A stretch of 64,000 bases of DNA from contig NC_065898.1 of assembly GCF_905147045.1 (NCBI RefSeq), forward strand, positions 3,038,001 through 3,102,000, written 5' to 3'. Below the pieces are notes generated by a model. It had not been told where the DNA came from, made no database searches, and saw nothing but the letters and a program-made list of their open reading frames with translations. Positions 11,432 to 22,214 of this stretch are shown here, in pieces (positions within the stretch are counted from its first letter, which is position 1; each line of letters starts with the position of its first letter). The DNA comes from Nymphalis io. Its lineage: Eukaryota > Arthropoda > Insecta > Lepidoptera > Nymphalidae. The translations under genes and the position numbers were made by a program.

Positions 11432-11677
11432 TAATAATAATATCCTAGGACATTATTCACACACGGCCATCTGATCCCAAACTAAGCTGAGCTTGTACTA
11501 TGGAAACCAGACAGATATACTACTTTTTTTGTAAATACATACTTATATAGATAATTACCAGAGTCAGGACAAACAGACATGTTCATGCACACAAATGTCT
11601 ATCCTGGGTAGGAATCAAACCCATAACCTTCGGCGTGAAAGACAAGTATCTACCAACCACGCCAACCGACCCGTCAA
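11432..11677 (-). mobile_element. SINE C
   Basis: It has the same layout as the copy at 0.8-1.07 kb: left end AATAATAATATCCTAGGACA, middle GCTTGTACTATGGAAACCAG, then ACATGTTCATGCACACAAAT, and a right-end tRNA-like head with GGTTATGGGTTTGATTCC on the minus strand. It is slightly shorter through internal deletions. Confidence 0.8.
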
Positions 11678-13551
11678 ATGATTGAGATTATACGGATAAA
11701 GTTGTTTCTTTGGTGGTCTGTACTGCGCACTAAGTCTTGGAGAATGAAATACATTAAAAAAATAAAAATAAATACAAGATGGCTATGTAGTTCTTAATAA
11801 AACATTAATACATACGAAAAAAATAAGTTCTATTTAAAAGAATTTAAATTTGTTGACGTTTCGTTATCACTTACTTGGCACGAGCACCTTATCATCTTAA
11901 GTAAATATGATGTTTTTTAGGAACACTCATACCGGCGTGTGCATATTTAAATAAGTATGTTAACATTTGTTCAGCCATTTTAGATTTGTCTATAACAAAT
12001 ATGTTTAAGTGCTAATTTTGCTTCTGTTGCTATTGTATTTGTGATAATTAAAGGTATAAAAATGCTGCAGTTATTCTAGTTTTGCTTCAGATTTCTTCTT
12101 CACAGTGTCAAATATGGGAATTGGCATTTTTTATACGTATGTATACATATCTTTTACGTCATAATTAGCAGGTTTCATTAGTCTACGCATATGATAACAG
12201 TTTTCCTCAAGGCACCTCGGCCCGATCTTATTTAAATTTTATATAAACAACATTGCATTGTGTAGATTACTAATTAAACGTATTCCAGTGATCACTGAAT
12301 GACTTTAACTCACTACATTTTGATTTAGATGCGGTAATCTTGGTGTGAACTGAATGGAACTTAACCACTAAAATATTAAGATCGCACTCGCAACCATTAA
12401 AAATAACACATCACTAACAAAACCATTTAATTCTACCTTCAATATATAATTAATAAAAAATTTAGCAACTTTACCCACTTTAGCAACTTGAATAATGCTG
12501 GGATTTGTAATCAAATAAAGTAGACTTTTCGAGCAAAATAAAACTGAAATATTATTCTACAACTGTCTTGTACCATCTATTGTGTTGCAGTGTAATTTGG
12601 TATCTTGTTATTTAAGGTTGGAGCGTACTCGTATATAAAAGAGATTTCTCTAACATTTGTCATTGCTGAGGTAAATAATGTTAAAACGTTAAACTCAAAC
12701 TTTAATATTTTTGAAAAATGACTGATTAAACAAAGTGACTTATCTTTTCACGTGTCTAGGTATACAGGTAAAAGTAATATATAATAACATGCACGCCTGC
12801 CTTCTAAAATAAATAAAAAAACCATCTGTGTTTGTCATAAAGTACAAAGAATTAGTACTATGCGAATTTCAAAAACCTACTATTACATAATGGAAAAAAA
12901 ACAGAACATGTGCAAACTAAGTTAGTGCATCATATATTAGTTACAAATGTTCTACTACAGTTTTAAGAACAAAACTGTAGATTTGAGGTGGTAACAGGCA
13001 ACAGATGCAAATATTCGTTATATGTAATCGATTTTACATCCAGAGTAAAACTAATTTTATAAAAAACCTCGAATTGGTGTTTATAAAAATAGAACACGAA
13101 ATCATACAAATTGATGTGTTACTTACTCAATTATTCTTAGAAATTCAAATAACAAAATCAACGAATCACAAGCCACGCCAATAATTAATTAATTATTTCA
13201 CCTTTCGGTCCACCGACAGAATAGCGGTTTGAAATGAGCGCGCGTCTGTTATAATGATAAAAGAATCTGCTAACTAATTTATTTTCCTGGTACGGCAAGT
13301 AATTTTAGTTTACGGTAACGTTGAAGGATACAATACTAGACTTAAGTATATGTCACTCAAAAAGAGAGTAGTACCGCTATTCAAATAAAAAAAAAAAACC
13401 ACAATTTGAACGATAATATAGGTAAGTGAGCTAGCCAAAAAGTGTGTCGAAAAAGGAAATAACCGTGTAAATGTCGTGATTGGGCTGATACCTACTCTCA
13501 TTTTGATGAGAAGATTAAAAAAAATAGCATTCCTGGGGTAATTAAAACTCA
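11678..13551. other. Long unique stretch without recognisable feature
   Basis: A+T-rich, no supported gene. Minor G+C patches occur near 13200-13245 (TCGGTCCACCGACAG). The short open frame on minus at 13310-13552 shows no known protein signature. Confidence 0.5.
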
Positions 13552-13862
13552 TTAAGCCGAGATGGCCTAGTGGTTAGAACGCGTGAATCTTAACCTATGA
13601 TCGTGGGTTCAAACCCGGGTAAGCACCACTGAATTTTCATGTGATTAATTTGTGATTATAATTCATCTCGAGCTTGACGGTGAAGGAAAACATCGTGAGG
13701 AAACCTGCATGTGTCTAATTTAATTGAAATTATGTCACATGTGTATTCTACCAACCCGTATTGGAGCAGCGTGGTGGAATAAGCTCTAAACCTTCTCCTC
13801 AAAAAGGGAGAGGAGGCCTTAGCCCAGCAGTGGGACATTAACAGGCTGTTACTGTACTGTTA
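13552..13862 (+). mobile_element. SINE B, full length
   Basis: The tRNA-like head begins GCCGAGATGGCCTAGTGG, with an A-box-like TGGCCTAGTGGTTAGA and a B-box GGGTTCAAACCCGGG about 45 bases further on. The body contains AAAACATCGTGAGGAAACC and GGAGCAGCGTGGTGGAATAA. The 3' part reads GGCCTTAGCCCAGCAGTGGG, and the tail is built of CTGTTA-type units. The family is transcribed by RNA polymerase III in principle and depends on a LINE for movement (known for tRNA-SINEs). Target duplications are not clear here. Confidence 0.9.
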
Positions 13863-14199
13863 CTGTAAACATGAAACAAAAAATTAATAAAGACGACGAT
13901 TTTACTTTTAAACATATTTACATCTCGAACAGTGAACTTCGTCCGTGTTGGAGACGGCTAATAAAGTGTCTATCAAGAGTCTTCATTTCCGTAGCGTGAG
14001 GTCACCTGTCACTTCGCGCCAAAGTATGTTATGTGGGACGTTGACAGCTACAGACTAGATATTTTAAATCACGTTGTAAAATTATTGTTAATTGTTATAA
14101 AAATATTTTTTATTTTTAGCAATAATAAATCGTATGGCGTAACAGATAGACACCACCAACAAATAACCTTCGTTTTTATAATATTAGTATCAATTGAAA
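13863..14199. other. Unique stretch
   Basis: No gene or repeat recognised. A moderately G+C-rich patch spans 13930-14045. Confidence 0.5.
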
Positions 14200-14310
14200 A
14201 ATACTTCTAATAATATAAATATGAAAGTGAGTTCTATACACTGTCACGTCTCCACTACTCAACTGATTATCATGAAATTTTGCACACACGTTATCAGGGG
14301 TACAAAAAAG
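14200..14310 (+). mobile_element. Helitron-like family H, 5' part
   Basis: AATACTTCTAATAATATAAA and AAGTGAGTTCTATACACTGT, then ACTCAACTGATTATCATGAA and TTTTGCACACACG, resemble the left part of the family (TACTAATATTATAAA...). The 3' end with CTAG is not found close by. A 98-codon open frame overlapping it is not considered a gene. Confidence 0.4.
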
Positions 14311-14825
14311 ACACTGACATCTAAACTAGGCCGAGCCTGTATCTTTGATGTCATATTAAATATTATCATTAATACACAGACTTCATTTTTTAATTACAAG
14401 CATTTATATATTAGTATCAAAAATGATTATGGCGGAATTATTGTAACAGTAACAAAAGCAATAAAACAGAAGAAAAATCCAAAGTACTGATGGCTCGTGT
14501 CAAAGGTAAAAAAATTCTAAACATTGAAATTTACGTCACAATACTAAAGTTAAAAAAATACGAGTATTCACAAGTATTGTAGCTAATGTGTACTGATATC
14601 AAGATATATATTTTTTAAATTCATTTTAAAAACACCGACACGCACGTAGGTCACCTGTGATGGTAACTGGTCACTTCCGCCTATTGATACTTACACAGCA
14701 AGAAGTATAAATAAACCGCTTCTGACGCTATAAATGCGACGTAAACTATGTATGTTATCTAAGATGCTATGTGTCTCTTGTGTCATTTTTTACGCCAAGT
14801 AAGTCATTTACCATTCTAACTAACT
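14311..14825. other. Unique stretch
   Basis: Nothing recognised. Confidence 0.45.
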
Positions 14826-14898
14826 TTTGACTGACCCCTCGGCGCAGTTGGCTGTGACCACTTTCCGGGGCTGCGTGTTTTATTCCCGCTCCGAGTCA
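14826..14898 (+). mobile_element. tRNA-like SINE head, unclassified fragment
   Basis: CCTCGGCGCAGTTGGCTGTG suggests an A box. GCTGCGTGTTTTATTCCCGC suggests a B box followed by TCCGAG, which can pair with the 5' CTCGG. It belongs to none of families B-D. Only the head remains. Confidence 0.5.
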
Positions 14899-15424
14899 TA
14901 AATAAGTATATATTATATATTTATTTGAAATTATATATATTATATTAATTTTATTAATTTAATGATAAAGTTTTTATTCTTTTGTTTTTCTAAAATAATA
15001 ACACAGGTAAAATATTTTCTTACTGACACGTAAGTTATAACAGAAATCAAATGAAATACTTAAGAAATGGTCCGTTGCCTGCGATTCAATAAGAAAAAGT
15101 TTTTATTCGGTGTTGTGTCTAAAGAAAAAAGGGTTGGCTTGTGAGGAAAAAAATTGTACTCATCATTTCTACATTTTATAGCGGGGTTTTCGTAGAAAGC
15201 AATCACTTGAACTTGTTTGTAGAAAAGTAGGTTAGAAATAGAAATGCAGTTAGAAATGTTAAGGAAATAAAAAGTATTTAAAAAATAAGTAAATTTTAAT
15301 ATTTCGCATAGTATCTTCAGTAGATTTTTAATGTGTAAAAATGTCATATTAACTTGTTTTGCTCGATTTTTGATTAATTGTTTTCATATTAATTATACTT
15401 TTTAAAAAAAAAATTAATAGGAAA
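14899..15424. other. Unique A+T-rich stretch
   Basis: No gene supported. An AT-alternating patch lies at about 14907-14950. Confidence 0.5.
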
Positions 15425-15612
15425 TCAGTCTTGCAAATGGGCCAACACGTCTATAGACATTAGTATTGTAAGAAATATTAACCGTACGTTATATCACTTG
15501 TGCCTGTAGTTACACTGACTTACACATCCTTCGAACCGGAACATAACAATAATATAATATTGCTGTTTCGCGGTAGAATATGTGATGAGCGGGTGGTACT
15601 TACTACCCACCA
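15425..15612 (-). mobile_element. SINE A, partial
   Basis: Read on plus: AATGGGCCAACACG, TCTATAGACATTAGTATTGT, ACTTGTGCCTGTAGTTACAC, CCGGAACATAACAAT and GCTGTTTCGCGGTAGAATAT, then GAGCGGGTGGTACTTACTAC. The head is truncated and the body diverged. Confidence 0.75.
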
Positions 15613-16384
15613 CCTTTTCGTCGCTTATATACGTTTGTTTTTCTTTATGAATTATTTATAAATATCACCCGAACGAGTGAATTTATAATTTTATATCGAA
15701 TTATATTTCTTTATTGTACAGCACGATTCATTTTATCATACGCCTTTTTATTAATATTTACAATATCTGTTATTTATTTTTAAATACAATAATACAGTGC
15801 TACTAAAAATAACTTGAGTGAACCTTACTGTTTCCATTTATATTTTTGTTACATAAACATGCTAACATAAAATATAAAAATATACGCTGTTGCGAACAGT
15901 TCCGAGTGCAGGTACTTGACTATGATAGTATTTATGCAAGAGGTCAACGCCAGGTGATCGATTTCATTTGTTTGATTACAATTTATAAATATATTCATTG
16001 CTTTATCATTTTAACATTAAATATAATATAATAAAATTATATATAAAAGTATAGGTTACTTTTAACAAAATTGTGTATTGCATAATATCATGTTGTACCT
16101 AAGTATTGTGACTACGCGTCGTACAGGCAAATAATAGTAACAAAATTCTGATCTTTTTATCTTATCTCGTTATAAGAATGCCATCAGATTCGCCTGCGTT
16201 TAAAAATGCAGCAGACGTTAATATTATATCCTAATATTTAACCCTGACAACATGTAACCAAAATTTTCGCATTTATGATATTAGTTGGGTTTTTTTAAAT
16301 CGTAATAATATGTACTAATAATACCAAATAAATGTATGAAAAAAATCATCGAACATTTCAAACGGATTAATTTCGTCTTCGCAA
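15613..16384. other. Unique A+T-rich stretch
   Basis: Nothing recognised. Confidence 0.5.
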
Positions 16385-16890
16385 TTTAATTCTGTCACTG
16401 TTTCAATCTAATCCTCTGCTGCAGGAGTTACGCCACCTTGTCTCGGACAATGACAAATCGCATTAAGACCGGAGACAGTCAAAGTACATTCAGCACGAAA
16501 AGTGGATTTCCTCTTCCCGCCTACGGATTTCGTTTAAAGCTGGGTACAGTCAGTTAGATAACGCTCGCGAAAGAAAGGACCACACTTAAACGTCAAGCTG
16601 CTTAAATAATTGAACGAAATGTGTTTAAAATGAGATGTGTGGTTGAATTTACCGTTATTTATTACCGATTTAGGATTTCAATGGCCTTTCGATAAACTCT
16701 ACGCGAAATGTAATTCATTATTCAAGTGTGATTCTTGCGCGATAAATATTAATTCTCTTTTGAAATAAGAATTGGTTCGCAATAAACAGCTGGTAACACG
16801 ATTTGCTCGATGCACTTGGATAATAAATAATAATTAATCGATGTTTGGCTTACATGTGCTTTCCCAATAATAAATTGTTCGCGTGCTGCT
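16385..16890. other. Unique, less A+T-rich block; possible conserved non-coding sequence
   Basis: This block has mixed composition without simple repeats and matches no repeat family in the window. It includes GCCACCTTGTCTCGGACAAT and homeodomain-type cores such as AATAATTAATCGATG. It contains no convincing open frame. Functional meaning is unknown and would depend on cross-species conservation. Confidence 0.25.
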
Positions 16891-17099
16891 GTAGTAGTAC
16901 TTAAAATTGAGAGCTCTTAGTATTAATACGATTCCCCTTCTTGCGGTAAGTCTATAATATTCATATATCTATGGCTTTGTCTATAACATGATCAATTTAT
17001 AAGTAATTATATGTTAGAATGTCGTGTTTCTAAATATTTTGATTATTGCTGTAAAATATATATATTTTGAAAAAAGATATAAATATTTTTTATAATTAT
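16891..17099. other. Unique A+T-rich stretch
   Basis: Nothing recognised. Confidence 0.45.
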
Positions 17100-17270
17100 T
17101 AGGAAGACCCTCTTCCTAGTAGGAGGTGGTTAGGTATAAAAAATAAAGGCATATGTGTATTTTCTTGAGGATCAATAGTTCTCTATTTCAAATGTCATCA
17201 AAATTGCTTCAGTTTAGCCCTGAAATCGTAACAAAGTTTATTATTACTTTCGTGTTTATAATATAAGTAA
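17100..17270 (-). mobile_element. Helitron-like family H, degraded copy
   Basis: The right end read on plus (AACAAAGTTTATTATTACTT and TCGTGTTTATAATATAAG) is the reverse complement of the family's 5' part. TCAAAATTGCTTCAGTTTAG corresponds to the TGAAATTTGG-type middle. The CTAG end at the left is not well preserved. Confidence 0.45.
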
Positions 17271-17889
17271 TTATATTTATTGTGCCTTGCAAACGCAAAC
17301 AACACACACACAACAGTAAAAACACATAGACAAGTTAAACAGCTAAATTACGGGTTCCGTGCCTGCGATTACGTCACGGTATTCCAATACCGACTTGTTT
17401 TACAGAAACAACGTTAAAGTACGAAAATTGATGAAGTTCCAAATTCTTTTCAAGTTTTGTAGTTAAATTAAAAAAGTTGAGAAGGGAAGTATATATCTGG
17501 ATTCGGCATCTTATTTCGTACATGTTTCCTTTGCACAAATAAAGTAAGAACAAACTGCTAGTATATTGTTAATTCTAAATTAAATAAAAAAAATATAGTT
17601 TTTTTTTATTGTTACTAGGATCACATGACATCGAAGGTACGCTTAGTCGTGAGAGGATTGAAAACCTTTTTTTTAATAGTGGTGTAACTGATATTCAATT
17701 CTTGTGACATAGATTATAAAATCGTTCTATCGATTGATGATTTTGATTCTCGGATTGAATATTTAATATTAATTTCGATCGCAGTGAAATCAATTGCTTC
17801 TATCTGAATATATAATTATAGAAATATTTATACAGTTGATCTTAAGCAAATGTCTTGTTTTTCTTATATTTTTTATAAAATCGGAATTG
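17271..17889. other. Unique A+T-rich stretch
   Basis: Nothing recognised. Confidence 0.5.
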
Positions 17890-18075
17890 CAAATGGTAAG
17901 TGGTCGCCACAGATTACAACAATAGAGACAGACACATACTACAACAACACCAAATTGCTGTTTATTATTATTTATGTCAAATCCTAACTCAACCGCAATA
18001 CTAATTATTACTAATTGGCTGTAGAATGTTATGTAAATAGGGTGATAACTACCCAGGCGGGCTGGCGTAGAGTCC
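17890..18075 (-). mobile_element. SINE A, strongly diverged
   Basis: Scattered landmarks in the right order: AAATGGTAAGTGGTCGCCAC, AATTGCTGTTTATTA, GTAGAATGTTATG and AACTACCCAGGCGGGCTGGC. Many substitutions indicate an old copy. Confidence 0.45.
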
Positions 18076-18696
18076 TAGCAAGTAAGTGGCTAATTTGATT
18101 ATAATTTTGTACATCATATCACAGATTACATATTTATTGTCAAATTAAATAATTTTGTACATCAAGTACAAGAAGGAGAAATGATATAGTTTTTTAAAGT
18201 GTGGGATTAATCGTCCTCACCTTGGTCACGATAACCAAACAGCAGTATATATAGATAACCAATAGGCCATCTTGATTAACGTTAAGTATCTTAAAATTTA
18301 AATTATCCCAAGAAAAAACAAAGGCCGTTTCTTTTGCTTTCTGTTTGAAAAGGCTATGTAACAACTTAACCTTTATTTATTAACATAATAGAATCTTACT
18401 ATCGACTCAATTTTCATCCACTTCTAAATTTCCGAATAATTTGTCATTTAGCACTTAGATCATAATATAACAGAGAAATAAAGAAAAATTAATTATTATT
18501 TTCTTATATTTTTTATCTATGCCAATGATAAAATAAAATGCTACTGATATTTCACATCGCGCTATTTTTGTTTATTTATATATATGTATGTCCTTAAAAC
18601 TTTTTTTTATTTAATGTTTAAGAAAATCGGAAGATAATTCTAAAGTTAAAAAATGTTAAAACCTTAAGCTGTAATTTTAGTTTAAAAACTTCGAAC
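18076..18696. other. Unique A+T-rich stretch
   Basis: Nothing recognised. Confidence 0.5.
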
Positions 18697-19000
18697 ACTG
18701 GTGGTAGGGCTTTGTGCACTGGTGGTAGGGCTTTGTGCAAGCTCGTCTGGGTAGGTACCACCCACTCATCAGATATTCTACCGCAAAACAGCAATACTTG
18801 ATATTGTTGTGTTCCGGTTTGAAGCCAGTGTAATTACAGGCACAAGGGACATAAAATCTTAGTTCCCAAGGTTGGTGGCGCATTGGATATGTAAGCGATG
18901 GTTGACATTTCTTACAATGCCAATGTCTAAGAGCGTTGGTGACCACTTACCATCAGGTGGCCCATATGCTCGTCCGTCTTCCTATTCTATAAAAAAAAAA
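18697..19000 (+). mobile_element. SINE A with 21 bp duplicated head
   Basis: The first 21 bases of the element (ACTGGTGGTAGGGCTTTGTG plus C) occur twice in tandem at 18697-18717 and 18718-18738. A normal SINE A then follows with the usual landmarks and ends CTATTCTATAAAAAAAAAA. Open frames on both strands across it (84 and 89 codons) are SINE sequence, not genes. Confidence 0.85.
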
Positions 19001-19134
19001 AAGAACAGTTTGCGGTTTTGTAGTTTTATAAAACAAAATTCTTGTCCGCAGTTAGAAGTTATCGGCTTATTCTTAGTTAATCCTCAGTGTACCAGACATT
19101 ATATTTTTGTACAAAAAAAAGAATAACTACTGAG

Positions 19135-19310
19135 TTTCGTACCACCAATTTATCAAATGTTCTACAGTCAATCTGCAATACTTATAAGTTTTGTGTTCCG
19201 GTTTAAAGGGTGAGTTAGCTAGTGTAAGCACAGACACAGGGGAAATAACATTTCAGTTCCTAAGGTGGGTGGTGCATTGGCAATATAAGGAATGATTAAT
19301 ATGTCTGTCA
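19135..19310 (+). mobile_element. SINE A, diverged partial copy
   Basis: TACCACCAATTTATCAAATG, TTTTGTGTTCCGGTTTAAAG, ACAGGGGAAATAACATTTCA and GGTGGGTGGTGCATTGGCAA follow the SINE A order. The copy ends near AATATGTCTGTCAGCG without a tail. It sits just downstream of another SINE A. Confidence 0.65.
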
Positions 19311-19459
19311 GCGTATTTTACATAACCATATATAAATATATGTTTTTTTCTGTCATGCAATATGGAGTGATAACAATATTATTTTTGTAAATAAAACTAA
19401 AAACGATTACTAAGTTGACACACAAATGAATAATCGAAACAATAATAATATTCAAGAAA

Positions 19460-19521
19460 TTATTATTTAAAATGAAACCTGTTTATTAATTTTAATAAAC
19501 AGGTTTCATTTTAAATAATAA
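19460..19521. repeat. Perfect 30 bp inverted repeat with 2-base loop
   Basis: The left arm 19460-19489 and right arm 19492-19521 are exact reverse complements. The left arm runs TTATTATTTAAAATGAAACC and then TGTTTATTAA. There is no repeat family around it and no CTAG or tRNA-like head. Perfect long arms suggest a recent origin or sequence correction between the arms. A hairpin RNA gene is possible in principle but unsupported. Confidence 0.9.
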
Positions 19522-20269
19522 ACTCAAGGCGTGTTGGTACTGTGCTTTGCATAATTATGTATGTATAAAGTGGAAACTAAAAATATTTATTTATTTTTAA
19601 ATAATTCATTGCTGTCGTTACTTATGATATCTTTTTTCATTTTGTATATTGTCTATATGTCATTTTTTATTATCATCAAATCATATAAAAAAATTAATAT
19701 CCAAGATAATGTATATATGACAACCATTCTTATACAATGTATGCAAGAATCGTTTGTTTATCATTTCGTTCAAAATTAACTTAAATTCCTTTTTTTTGCA
19801 GGTAATATCACGAAACTACACAGATAATGTAAGCTTATTAACAATATTAAGTGAATAATATTGGAGACGTACCTTAATAGTAAGTAGTATGAAAAATATA
19901 TAAATACATCCAACTTTTTTTTTTACACTTTTAGTCGCCATCTTGTTTTTCAAAGTAGAACAGAGAATATTACGAATTTGAAAAGTAAAAAAAGAGAAGG
20001 GAATTTCTATAGTTCCTGTGTGTGTATGTTGGTGTGATTCGGGTGTAAATATTCGTTGTCCTCTAGTAGAATGTCAGGAATGCTATTGGCATCGCATTTC
20101 AGCCGGTATGCGCTGATTAGCCATTGGAATTTTTATCAATAACATGCTTGGAATACCTGCCTCGGAAGCTGGACGAGGCTCAGTAATAACGGCTTAAAAT
20201 TATTATATATAAGTTTTAAAATATTATATTACTTCTTATAGTTAGGAAGTTGACAGGTAAAATATGTAT
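19522..20269. other. Unique A+T-rich stretch
   Basis: Nothing recognised. T run at about 19915-19923. Confidence 0.5.
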
Positions 20270-20500
20270 ATATTTACTGATGGTAGAGCTTTGTGCAAGC
20301 TCGTCTGGATAGGTACCACCCTCATCAGATATTCTACCGCAAAACAGCAGTTCTTGGCATTGCTGCGTTCCGGTTTGAAAGGTAGTGTAATAACAGGCAC
20401 AAGGGACATAAAAATTCTTATAATGCCAATGTCTATGGGCGTTGGTGACCACTTACCATCACCCATATGTTCGTCCGCCTTTCTATTCTATATAAAAAAA
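20270..20500 (+). mobile_element. SINE A with internal deletions
   Basis: The head TACTGATGGTAGAGCTTTGT and tail CTATTCTATATAAAAAAAAT are both present. Pieces of the middle (the CCAAGGTTGGTGGCG region) and part of CATCAGGTGGCC are deleted. Overlapping open frames on both strands are SINE-derived. Confidence 0.8.
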
Positions 20501-20561
20501 ATGTTAAATTGTATATGTATGTTATGTATGTGTATGTATTGTTAAAAGTATAACAAAGAGT

Positions 20562-20628
20562 ACCTACTAAATTTCTTGCCGGTTATTCACGGAAGAATCT
20601 GCATTCGGGATCGGTTTTACATTTAATT
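20562..20628 (-). repeat. Family I repeat core
   Basis: Read on plus: GTACCTACTAAATTTCTTGC, CGGTTATTCACGGAAGAATC, GCATTCGGGATCGGTTTTAC. The reverse complement has the same order as the other family I copies. Confidence 0.6.
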
Positions 20629-21257
20629 AAATACTGTAACATGACGTTTCAAAAGTGCTCTTTTAAGTCTTATAAGCGATAATTGTATCATGTGAATGGT
20701 CATGTTTTTGGACTGTTGTTGAAATTATTGTTCAGTTTTTTTTTAAAACGAAGAAAGTTGACGGTTAATTTATTTTTAATTAAGTAATAAAAAATATTAT
20801 TTTGTAGACCTAAATTTACAACCGATATGTAACCCTACGCATAATGAATTACTTATTTAAAATATATAATAATTATACGATTGTACTTAATTCAAAAATA
20901 TACAGCTTACAGTCAAAAGTTTTATCAAATAATTATAATTTATTTTTAAATTATGCCTTTATTAAGGAATTTTGTTTTAGTAAATACACATCATAAGTTG
21001 AATTCGAATTTAATATTATATTTAGCTTTTATATATTTTACATACAATGCATATTATTATTCAGTAATTATAATAAGACGTCCTATTTAAATTATCGTCT
21101 ATTTTTTTTTAAAATGTAATTTGTATTAAATACAAACAATTGGCCAGGAAACTTCTAGAATCGTTTGATACTTTATCTGGATAAGTATGTGATGATATGA
21201 TAAATGCAATCACAGTTGATAAACAGACTCGTTATACACTACACTTCACTTCGTGTC
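20629..21257. other. Unique A+T-rich stretch
   Basis: Nothing recognised. Confidence 0.5.
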
Positions 21258-21308
21258 CTAACCACTTACGGTACCGTAAGTGGTTAGAACACTTACGGTA
21301 CCGTAAGT
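21258..21308. repeat. Two adjacent perfect palindromes (30 bp and 18 bp)
   Basis: 21258-21287 is a perfect 30 bp palindrome with centre TTACGGTACCGTAA. 21291-21308 is a perfect 18 bp palindrome (ACTTACGGTACCGTAAGT) with the same core. They lie directly upstream of a long (AT)n tract. The second probably derives from the first by partial duplication. Confidence 0.9.
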
Positions 21309-21327
21309 ACCGAAGTAAGTTATATAT

Positions 21328-21330
<3 letters not shown>

Positions 21331-21377
<47 letters not shown>
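21331..21377. repeat. (AT)n microsatellite
   Basis: About 23 AT units in an uninterrupted run. It makes a spurious Ile-Tyr repeat open frame. Confidence 0.95.
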
Positions 21378-21381
<4 letters not shown>

Positions 21382-21789
21382 ATTTGATTGATATATTGTT
21401 TTTGTTAAAATCATTGTTGGCATATTGGCTTTCAGTGAGGGCTTCCCTTGGGAGTTTTAGAGATGTATTAAAGGGACCATTGAGTTCGATCAGTCTAAAG
21501 AAAAGTCCATCTGAAATTAAACTTCATGTTTTCAGGAATTAAGGATTGGCAAAAACTGCACCTTAATCAAATTAATGGTTTAGAACATACAAATGAAATC
21601 GCACTTATTTATTTTTATTTATTAAAATATTTAAACCACAAATTATCACTATACATTTAAAATTAACAAATAAAACAGATCCATTTATTTTTCGAAATTA
21701 AACATCTTTACACATATACAAATATGTAATTTTACGTCATCATTGAAATGGATTTAAAAATAAAAAACAAAGCCTTAATTTATTTCATT
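21378..21789. other. Unique A+T-rich stretch
   Basis: Nothing recognised with confidence. Confidence 0.45.
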
Positions 21790-21940
21790 ACTAGCTATCC
21801 TTCGAGTCACGATATTCGCAAAGTGGCTGGCAGCGGATGGATATTGAGAGCTGAGGATTGAGCTCAGTGGCGTGCCATTATAGAGGCATATGATCAGCAG
21901 TGGACGACGAAGGGTTGATGATGGTGGTGATGATGATGAT
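21790..21940 (+). pseudogene. RTE-type LINE C-terminus and 3' tail
   Basis: The frame starting near 21808 translates to HDIRKVAGSGWILRAED, a TGA stop, AQWRAIIEAYDQQWTTKG and a terminal stop at 21915-21917. I recognise this from family knowledge as the C-terminal end of RTE-type endonuclease/reverse transcriptases, where DIRKVAGSGW and a final QQW are typical. The internal TGA at 21859-21861 replaces what is usually an Arg codon, consistent with a CGA-to-TGA change. After the stop comes a TGATGATGG/GATGAT repeat, the expected simple-repeat 3' end of RTE elements. The copy is 5'-truncated and dead. Confidence 0.75.
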
Positions 21941-22135
21941 GTCCTTCTAACTGATTTCGGCCACGGTAATTTCAAGAACGATTACCTGCACAGGACATTT
22001 TATAGTGCACAAATGTGTATGTTTGCAACACATGCATATATGTTTGCATACACACTTGTGCACTATAAAATACATATTCCCTCACTCTCATAATCCGGCT
22101 GCTACTGAGAGTTTTCGATAGAAACGCTTAATATA
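21941..22135 (-). mobile_element. SINE D, partial, containing a hairpin
   Basis: It begins GTCCTTCTAACTGATTTCGG, then CCACGGTAATTTCAAG and TATAGTGCACAAATGTGTAT, and ends with ATAATCCGGCTGCTACTGAG and GTTTTCGATAG, matching the minus strand of D at 51.8-52.1 kb. Arms 21997-22021 and 22047-22071 are inverted repeats matching at 24 of 25 positions. Its 3' tail faces the 3' tail of the RTE remnant. Confidence 0.7.
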
Positions 22136-22214
22136 AGTGATTGGGATCTACAGCCAATAACCAAAAACACACTGCTATAATACATAACATAATTTTTGCA
22201 AGAGATTTCAAATC

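Noticed and set aside
13552..13640. tRNA gene suggested by clear A and B boxes
   Set aside because: The tRNA-like part continues into a SINE B body with many copies in the window. No complete cloverleaf acceptor stem.
19460..19521. MicroRNA precursor
   Set aside because: Perfect full-length pairing with a 2-base loop is unlike a typical miRNA hairpin. Without small RNA data it is kept only as an inverted repeat.
21197..21382. Open frame with Ile-Tyr repeat end
   Set aside because: Product of palindromes and an (AT)n tract. The same applies to the minus frame at 23013-23204.
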